Assembly: GCA_903813345.2 (NCBI GenBank)
Contig: CAIIXF020000012.1
Coordinates: 2,089,318-2,153,317 of the forward strand
Length of the DNA stretch: 64,000 nucleotides
Source of the DNA: Owenia fusiformis
Lineage: Eukaryota; Annelida; Polychaeta; Sabellida; Oweniidae
Direction: 5' to 3'
Shown: piece after piece, positions 56,640 to 64,000 of the stretch
Numbering within the stretch: position 1 is the first letter of the stretch
How the letters are laid out: the number at the start of each line of letters is the position of its first letter
Notes under the pieces: model-generated
Seen by the model: the letters and a program-made list of their open reading frames with translations, nothing else
What the model was told of the DNA's origin: nothing
Databases searched by the model: none
Position numbers and translations under genes: made by a program

Positions 56640-59600
56640 CATTTGACGCTAACAATAAAAACGAGGAGGTGTAATGTGGCCTTTAAATCCGAAGCTAAGA
56701 AAAGATACTCATTCGCAAGGTGTAAATGTATAGGTTGGAGAGAGGCAATGAGATTTCAAACAAACACACTTCGTCGCCCCCTGGATTAAACGTGTAGGTT
56801 TACAATACGGTGAATCAATCCGAGAGCTTGTTAAACGGATTTGGCGCCTGGGCTCTCAAAATAGCTTATACACCCCTCATTCAAGTCGGCAGTTCAAGTA
56901 AAGATTTGAGAACATCCTTAAAGTGTCATTTGTTTGAATACATCTGCATATGGGTGTACTAACTTTCGAAACACTTCAAATTCAAAAAAAGGATTCATAT
57001 TTCATTCTAATAGGATAGAATAATTATTTATTTAAGGCTTATGATTTATGCATTGCCGTTTTCATGTCGTCTGCATTTGTCTGCTGGATTGCGCGATATG
57101 GTTTGAATCTCTTGCGATTGAAATATTGGGATCGTAAATTAAAATGATCGTTTGTCATTAGAAAAAATAAGAAAACATGCTACATACATTATGAATGGAC
57201 ACGAAGTCGGTTTTCTGGAAATTGACAAGGGGTTGGTGCTGGGGTTAGATGATTGTACTACATTTTACAAAATATGAATTTTTGTCCACAATTTTGCTAA
57301 ACCAAGGCTGGAAGTTTTATATTGAGTTTATTTTCACAACATGTCTACATTTGCGCTCATTTCTGGATAAAAATTCCAATGTTCAGTTCAAGTGATTTTT
57401 ACTGAACACAAAGTAAAAACACTATTAGGATGTCGCCAGATTTAATCAGATTGGTGCTAAAATTTCTCAACTCTTTGAACCTTAATATTCAGTGATAGAT
57501 GCGTCATTTCAACGGTTTTTTATATTTAGGTCTATAACCATGGGCGCCAATGATTTATCGATTTATACACGTTTTCAAGCTTGTTATTTTGTATTTTTCT
57601 CTCAATTTAACCATGCACGAGAGGAAAGATATCCCATAATTCATAGCAAACTCTCTTATCACGTAACCAGGAAATGTTTTACTCACGATTATCGGCCTGT
57701 TCATGAATAACTTCTTCGAGAGATTTTAATCAGATGGCCATAATAGTGAAGTGTTCCTTTTGATCTTGATGTTAAAGCATACTATTGCCTAATAAGGACT
57801 GAAATAATCATAATTATTATCCAAACTTGATTTAAAATTTTGAAGTAAATCTAGCTTCTAACCCGCGCCCAACCAATCATAAATATGCCTTAGATATGGA
57901 CTTAGTATGGCTACATTGCGTGTCCCTCCGTTACCCCGCGCCTATAATGTCTCCTTCTTTATGTCCTCTATCACGTCTCGACATCTTTTCTATTATAGAG
58001 GTGTCCCGGTGACTCTAAATTTCGTGTTAAATCCCCATAAATGTACATCTTTATTTCATTGAAATTCGGTATAGAAGAGTTAAATATCATGAAAGAATAT
58101 GATACACGCTTACTTGAATGTAAAAGGCAATATACAAAGGACAAAACACAGATATACCGTTTAAGATTCACAAGCGTCCCCAAAACTTTCCAAGGAGGGG
58201 AGGTCGACAATATCTAAAATTACAAAAACAAAAGACAGTCTCCATCAGCATAGTTTGAGCTTCAAATCTAGCCTTCTCCATCTCTTTAGACCAGGGGAGA
58301 TTTTAGATAGTAGCTCTTCTGTCTTCTTCATCCGAGTCTCTTCTTCAGGACCAAGAACGAAATCCCCGGGGAAAGTCCCCATGGGGAACGTAACTCTTTT
58401 TTAATTGACGCATACATGTAGCAAGGGGTGTGGTCGCCAACGCACAAGATAACAAGATAATATATCTACACCACTTGTCAACTACATAGCTCCATGAACA
58501 ACGATCATGCAACAACATACTGGGTGAACTTTAGTTGGAAACCTTTGAAAAACCTAACTTTTAGTTCAAGATAACAATCCGTATGCATGATGTGTCTTAA
58601 TATCAAGATTTAAAGAGGTGTTGAAACAAGGCAAGCTCCAATATTTTGGTTCCAGTTATGTAAATTAGGTCTGAGTTCAATATAGTACGGCTTCAACAGA
58701 AGAAAGTTGACTTTACTTCATTTATTAAAGATTGCAAATGTATTGAACTGGATAGGAATAGAAAATTATAACAACCCCTTAATAGTGAAATATAAGAAAG
58801 GCGTATTGCATTTTATTTTTGCTCCAAAAGGGCAAGATGACTGCGTGGCATTGTGGATACTTATTTGCGATGTACACACATCCAATGAAAAATATTCTAT
58901 AAATATATCCCAATTTATTTATACACCAAAACCAATTGTGTACAATAACACGTCACAATAAATGTGGCTTTGGGGTATGTGATAATATTGATGGGGAAGT
59001 AGCGTTTTTCAAAGGAAATAAAGCTGATACATCATAATCTATATTGGTGGAACATCCTTGTTATGTTCCACTTACAAAGATTTTCCACTTGACAATTTTC
59101 TGTTTATTTTTTTACCTTTTCTACAATTAAATTAGTATTTGTTTCATTAGTTGGGTGTTCACCAAAGCTTGAGCTACCAACCATACGTCCGTGAATGCCG
59201 TGTTTCGTATAAAACGTCCTAGATGAAGAAAAGACAACCAGTGTTAACACACATTTCGGCCGTAAAACATAGTAAATCATTTATCATTACTTAATGTAAG
59301 AAAATGATTTATCAAAACTGTAAAAGAATCGGAATACATATCAATTGGCCGAAGAAATATTCTTATTCTTCGTAACAATGAGAACATGTAAAAATACATT
59401 ATTAGGTATCATTAGGTTCTCTTTTACCATTCTAAGTATCAAATTACATTTTTGAGTATTAAATAGAATTTACAATTAAATAATAATAATTAAATTATAT
59501 TTACTATTTATGATACTTTATAACTAATGACCTCGAGCAAGATTCAAGATTTTATTGGGTCTCAAACCAACCATTTGGTTTCTAAGCACCGTTCGTGCGA

Positions 59601-61880
59601 TCGACTACTGCTAGAAAACTTCCAATAGATGCAAAATTGTCATTCTGATACTCATAGCATCTTTCTGTTTCACCTGAAACAATACATCTCAGGGCTGAGA
59701 AGATTTGAGATGTCATGGTTTATTATGATATAAAATTGTATCCATGTGTGTAATGTTGGAAGTATGTACCGTAACAATTAATTGATATACTAAAAATAAA
59801 ATTTGGTAAACACATTATAAGCATTTTTATTTACATTTTATCAAATTACGTTCGTACTTTTTGTATTGAATGCGCGTCAAAACTGGCTACACTTAAATAA
59901 TATTTGTAAGTTTTAGATGTTGTGGCGACAATGAACAGACAAGAAATAATGGATATTTAAAATAACATCACAGCTAATATTTTAAGTGTGGTCATATTAC
60001 ACATGTTACAAGAAACTGCAAAAGCACAGTTAAAATAACATCCGGGCTTTCCGAGAGGTACATACTTTTTTAATAAGATTTTATTTGAATTTAATAAACC
60101 AGAAAACGTACCATTCAATAATTGACGCCGTAGATCCTTGCGTCCTCGACAAACCATTAAGACCAAACATGTCACATTTTTTTATTTGTATTGTTACATC
60201 AGTGATTTGCCTGAATATCCAATATTGCACATTCGCTTTTATAGTATTGCATCCTTTTTGACATAACACTGTGCAAGTTGTCGCAATAGCCGATCATTGT
60301 TGTATATCTATTGTTGTATTACAGACATTTAGACTTCTAGGAGCTTATCGTGCGATATTGTTACATAGTGTTACAATAGCGTTAACATGCTTATAACAAT
60401 GCGGGGTAGATGCAATGATTGACACCTGTCAATCAAGTTAATAGGAAACGCAGTGGTCTGTTTGGAGAACACACCCAGACATACAAGCAAATATAGACTC
60501 TGTATCAGCCAGCTACAATAAATGCTTGATATAACATTTACAAATCAATTAGCCTGTTATACCTGGGATCCTAGGTTATACTAAATCAGCGACTTAAAAG
60601 AGGCGTCCTTCGAGATAAGGTATATAAGGGTACCAGAATCCTAGGTGTAAGTTAGAGACCCAAATAGCATAGGTGTGTGTTAAGGTCTAACGAGGTTAGG
60701 TATACAGTCCCACAAAACGTGAGGCAAATGGTCGTTTATACATTCTGTATCAGAGTCTCACTTCATTTAAAACTTTTGATTGTATTCCAATGGATGGTAC
60801 AGGCTATGGATCATACTATAGACTCTGAATAAGGTATAAGAAATTCAGGCACCTCCGATACCTCCCCCCTCCTTCTCATCCCTTAATTATGCTGCCTTTT
60901 TGAGTTTCATCCAAAGAATAAAATTCTTCAATAAAAGTTATAAAAATTCATATACCCCCATAATCTCACTCACCAATTTATATAATTATGCTGCTTTTTT
61001 GAGTCTCTTATGATAGTAAATAGAAATCAATCAAAAAAGCCACATATTGATTAGACATTGGGTCGTGATATAACCGACCAACCAATACTTACGCCTCTAT
61101 CCATAAGTTTGACGGGAAGTTTGATAACCGAAAGTTTTTATCGGATAGCATATCGAACCCTGTCGTTCTGTTTCTGAATCACAATATTTTGATTGAGTTT
61201 TCATATTTGACCTTAATTATTTGACCCCGGAATTTGACCTTTCACGTGATACTCCATCGTGACCTTGGTTGACCTCTATGTGCCCTGTATCAGTTGCTTT
61301 CCAAGTATCCTATACTTTAATTTTTAATAAGTTATAATGATGTCTGTCCTAGGAGTCTGACAGACGGATTGAGCCAGACAGACATGCATAACTTTCAAGA
61401 AAGAAGTTATACTGTAATGGTAATTTGGCGTGACGGTCTTATCTTTTTGAACTTTTGAACGTTTATGTAAATACGCATGATTAATGCATGATTTATTGTA
61501 ATTAAAACAATTAGTCATATTATGTGTCTCTAGATATCTAATACCTCACATTTGATCTTTGGCAACCATACGCCGGTCGTAGCTTCCCAAAATCGAGACA
61601 AATATGCAGCATGAGATATAGGGATAAGCAGTACGATGTAGATTTTCTGAATCGATTTTGGATCTATGGCCGACGTACGACCGCCGTAGAGCAAATATAG
61701 CCGAGGCTTAAATCATTAATACGTGCAAACTTGATCTTCATCCTAGGTACACTCAACGTCATAAGTTTGCGACTCAATGCTTAAAAATACTGATGATTTT
61801 ATTAGATTACTCTGTTTAAAACTTTTGAAAAACAAAACTATTCCTTTGGCCAGAATTTTTGTATATAATTATGGGTAGAC
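56640..61880. other. Intergenic sequence without recognised gene
   Basis: No coding exon recognised on either strand. At 59640-59672 a short match to the GGT1 3' flank (TTCTGATACTCATAGCATCT) appears. A TATA-like AGGTATATAAGGG stands at about 60619 with no coding exon found beyond it. Confidence 0.4.
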
Positions 61881-62047
61881 TTTGTTTTTATAAATTGTCA
61901 AGATTATCACCTAATCAAATCACAAGGCCTATTTATCCTACATTTGATTGTGACGACAATACTAAGTGACGAAGAGTTCAAAATAAGTTCAACATTCTTT
62001 TATGTGTTACAGTTTTGGGTAACAACCGATGTTATTTGCTTTTGTAA

Positions 62048-62112
62048 ATCACCAATATTATCACCAATATTATCACCGATATTATCACCAATATTATCAC
62101 CAATATTATCAC
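62048..62112. repeat. 12-bp microsatellite TATCACCAATAT
   Basis: About 5.5 copies with one variant. Confidence 0.92.
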
Positions 62113-62390
62113 TTATGTTCAGTTATGCTGAAAACAAATGTAATATTATCGTGTCACCTTATTGTACCATTAAAAAGAAATAAAAGAAATGGGTACATTT
62201 TGGAGTATGATACTCCGACGCCGTTTTTAATACCTTTTTCTCTTAGCGTTGTTGGACTTCAAACAGAAGTTACAGTTACACGCAAATGATATATCCATTG
62301 TATGGAGTAAGTAATTTTCTTTGGTATAGCGAAACATATGAGTAAAAAATTAATTGTGTGGGTTTTTTAGTGTTTCTATGCAAAATAGCA
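62113..62390. repeat. Copy of part of GGT copy 1 intron 1
   Basis: Aligns with 34850-35105: TTATGCTGAAAACA, TTTTGGARTATGATACTCCG, TGGAGTAAGTAATTTTCTTT, GAAACATATG, TTAGTGTTT. It carries no GGT exon, so it is a dispersed repeat or an intron-only duplication. Confidence 0.8.
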
Positions 62391-62629
62391 CGTTCTGTCA
62401 CAGCGGACAAATTTTTCGATACCAGCCTGTGATTCAGGACCATCACGAAATATCATGGCCTTCTTTTTGTTCCTTTCATATTTCTTGCTGAAAAACAGAG
62501 AGAAGTGATGCCTATCAGGATGATTCAGAATGTTGGCTTTGGTTTATTCAGAACGATTTATTTCTGAATATGTTTGAATTTTCCTTATAACGACAAGAAA
62601 TGTTAGAGGCGGAGTCACTGATAGGAACT

Positions 62630-63367
62630 TAAAAAGACCACGTGCAGTATGGCAAGTGATTTTAGAGGGTCATATCTTTCACAATGAGTACTTTCTGGGC
62701 ATAAATACAAGGTTTTTTATTAAAACAATATGTTTTCTTTCAAGTGAAGTACCCATGATAATAAAAATATCAATCGAACAATTCGAAAAATTTTGAATAG
62801 GGACCCCATGTCAACATTTTTTCAAAATATTGAACCTATTTACTCAAAAGAGGATCTCCCTTTTCTGATTTTTATTGCATGAAAAGATAATTCAACAAGG
62901 GGTCTAAAACATCTTGAAAAATATAATTGCATTGAAAGTCTAGTTTTGAGGATATCAATTTTCGATGACCAAAATGATGCTGAAAACAATGGATAGCACG
63001 AGTTTTCCCTATGGGAAAATAACATGGGATATGTGGTTTTTAACTTTAACGCATTTCAATACGCATCCCCTTTTCAGAAATTGTTCATATAGGTTAGAAG
63101 AAACTTTTTATATGTTTAAATTGAGAAAAGCAAGATCCTCTTTTTAGAAAATAAGCCTAACATTTTTTTTTAAATGCCAGGGTGGGGCCCTAATCCATAA
63201 TTTTTCTGAGAGTTGGATTGATATTTTACTATCATGGGGACTTCACTTGAAAGAAAACATATTGTTTCAATAAAAACCATTGTTTTTATGGCCAGAAAGT
63301 ACTCATGGTGAAAGATATGACTGTCTAAAATCACTTGCCATACTGCACGTGGTCCTTTGTGAGGAAA
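62630..63367. mobile_element. Large foldback element
   Basis: Arms of about 280 bases (62630-62910 and 63075-63367) pair: GACCACGTGCAGTATGGCAA, ACAATATGTTTTCTTTCAAG, AAAAGAGGATC. The spacer is about 160 bases and non-coding. Confidence 0.85.
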
Positions 63368-63477
63368 TTTTAAATTGGTAAGGCACTTTGAGGAAGTATC
63401 ATAAAACTTCATTTCTACCGTTTCTGTGAGTATATGATGGGTTCGACAATTTTCATATTTTCATGTAATTATATCAT

Positions 63478-63746
63478 ACACTCCCCTTCATAAGTTTACC
63501 AACCGGAGGTCCTATTTTGAATCACTTATCCAACCCTGTTCATCTTAGCCGATTTAAAAGATATCCTGCGCGTAGAGTCTAGTTATAAAGACGAAGCAGA
63601 GTCGAACGAATGCAAAGGGTATTTAAAAGATTTTATCAAAGTCATACTTTCCAAACTTTTGTTATTAAAGATTTACAAACAGACAGACTTTGATATGCTT
63701 TCCCATGAAAACTTCCGGTTATCAAACTTGTGGAGGGGAGTGTAAT
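63478..63746. mobile_element. MITE with ACACTCCCCT ends
   Basis: ACACTCCCCTTCATAAGTTT at the left; the right end GGAGGGGAGTGT completes the inverted pair via ACTTCCGGTTATCAAACTTG. 269 bases, no ORF. The interior word CGAACGAATGCAAAGGGTA is shared with 34633. Confidence 0.85.
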
Positions 63747-64000
63747 TTGTTATATATTGTTTATGTAAATTGTAAAGATTATCACCTAATCAATTCATAC
63801 GAGACCAGTCACCTAATAATCCTTTTAAATTGTGACGACAATACTATGTTGAATACCCAGGGCATCCTTGCTGCAAGGGTATTGTCAAGTATATATTCAG
63901 TTTAACTTATAACGACCAAAACGATTCAAAAGTCGAGGTAATTTTTGAATCGGCGAGGCCAAACGAAAATGGCCCAAAATAGCCCTTAGGTTTTTTTTAT

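Larger units (their letters stand above)
61890..63850. repeat. Direct repeats about 1.87 kb apart
   Basis: AGATTATCACCTAATCAA and TTGTGACGACAATACTA stand at 61900-61970 and again at 63777-63850. Between them are a microsatellite, the GGT intron-like block and a large foldback. An LTR-like or duplicated-element reading is possible; neither was settled. Confidence 0.5.

Noticed and set aside
58280-58345. Minus frame reading GPEEETRMKKTEELLSKISP
   Set aside because: Looks protein-like but is short, has no clear splice sites and matches no family I recognise.
60600-60640. AGGTATATAAGGG as a gene promoter
   Set aside because: Good TATA match, but I found no coding exon or second signal downstream; chance match likely in AT-rich DNA.
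1-64000. tRNA or rRNA genes
   Set aside because: GGTTCGA-like words (for example near 40200 and 40700) lack a matching A box and cloverleaf; none accepted.

Overview
The window is nuclear DNA of an animal: AT-rich, with short exons separated by GT..AG introns, a dense load of small inverted-repeat transposons, and non-LTR retrotransposon remains. The families present (an egg-peptide/natriuretic-type receptor guanylate cyclase, a type II membrane gamma-glutamyltransferase, a GT31 galactosyltransferase) and the repeat load suggest a marine invertebrate. The sequence alone does not let me choose between, for example, an echinoderm, a hemichordate or a mollusc.

Left part (1-29.7 kb): a receptor guanylate cyclase on the + strand. 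Its N-terminal exons lie before the window. I could chain 19 exons from 325 to the stop at 29079 with every intron phase matching, giving 821 codons plus stop. They encode the second half of the ligand-binding ectodomain, one membrane segment, a kinase-homology domain without the catalytic Asp, a coiled-coil linker and a complete class III cyclase domain. The intron between 410 and 9010 contains, on the opposite strand, a frameshifted GT31 galactosyltransferase gene (1681-3119) and a broken LINE (about 4040-8260). The 11-kb intron 10326-21615 is packed with repeats: a 420-bp tandem array, a Tigger/pogo deletion derivative with a nested hAT-like MITE, a TA-flanked MITE at 15574-16077, and 95-bp and 46-bp minisatellites.

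Middle (29.7-33.3 kb): no protein gene recognised. It holds a 61-bp tandem repeat and a fragment of a second retroelement.

Right-centre (33.3-53.2 kb): a tandem pair of gamma-glutamyltransferase genes on the + strand, each with 11 coding exons of the same phases (599 and 600 aa). Both keep the nucleophilic Thr and the substrate-binding motifs. Intron and 5' flank similarity shows that the duplication unit includes the promoter. Between the two copies lies a displaced copy of one guanylate cyclase catalytic exon with part of its intron. Both GGT copies carry local exon re-duplications: a truncated alternative last exon in copy 1, and an array of four identical splice donors in copy 2.

Right end (53.2-64 kb): no gene recognised. 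It contains long palindromic elements, a large foldback (about 62.63-63.37 kb) and a copy of part of GGT intron 1.

A feature that cuts across the window is a set of about seven palindromic elements. Their arms differ, but they share a short GAGG/GCAGG-rich centre and often AT-rich ends. I regard them as the best candidate for something not well described.
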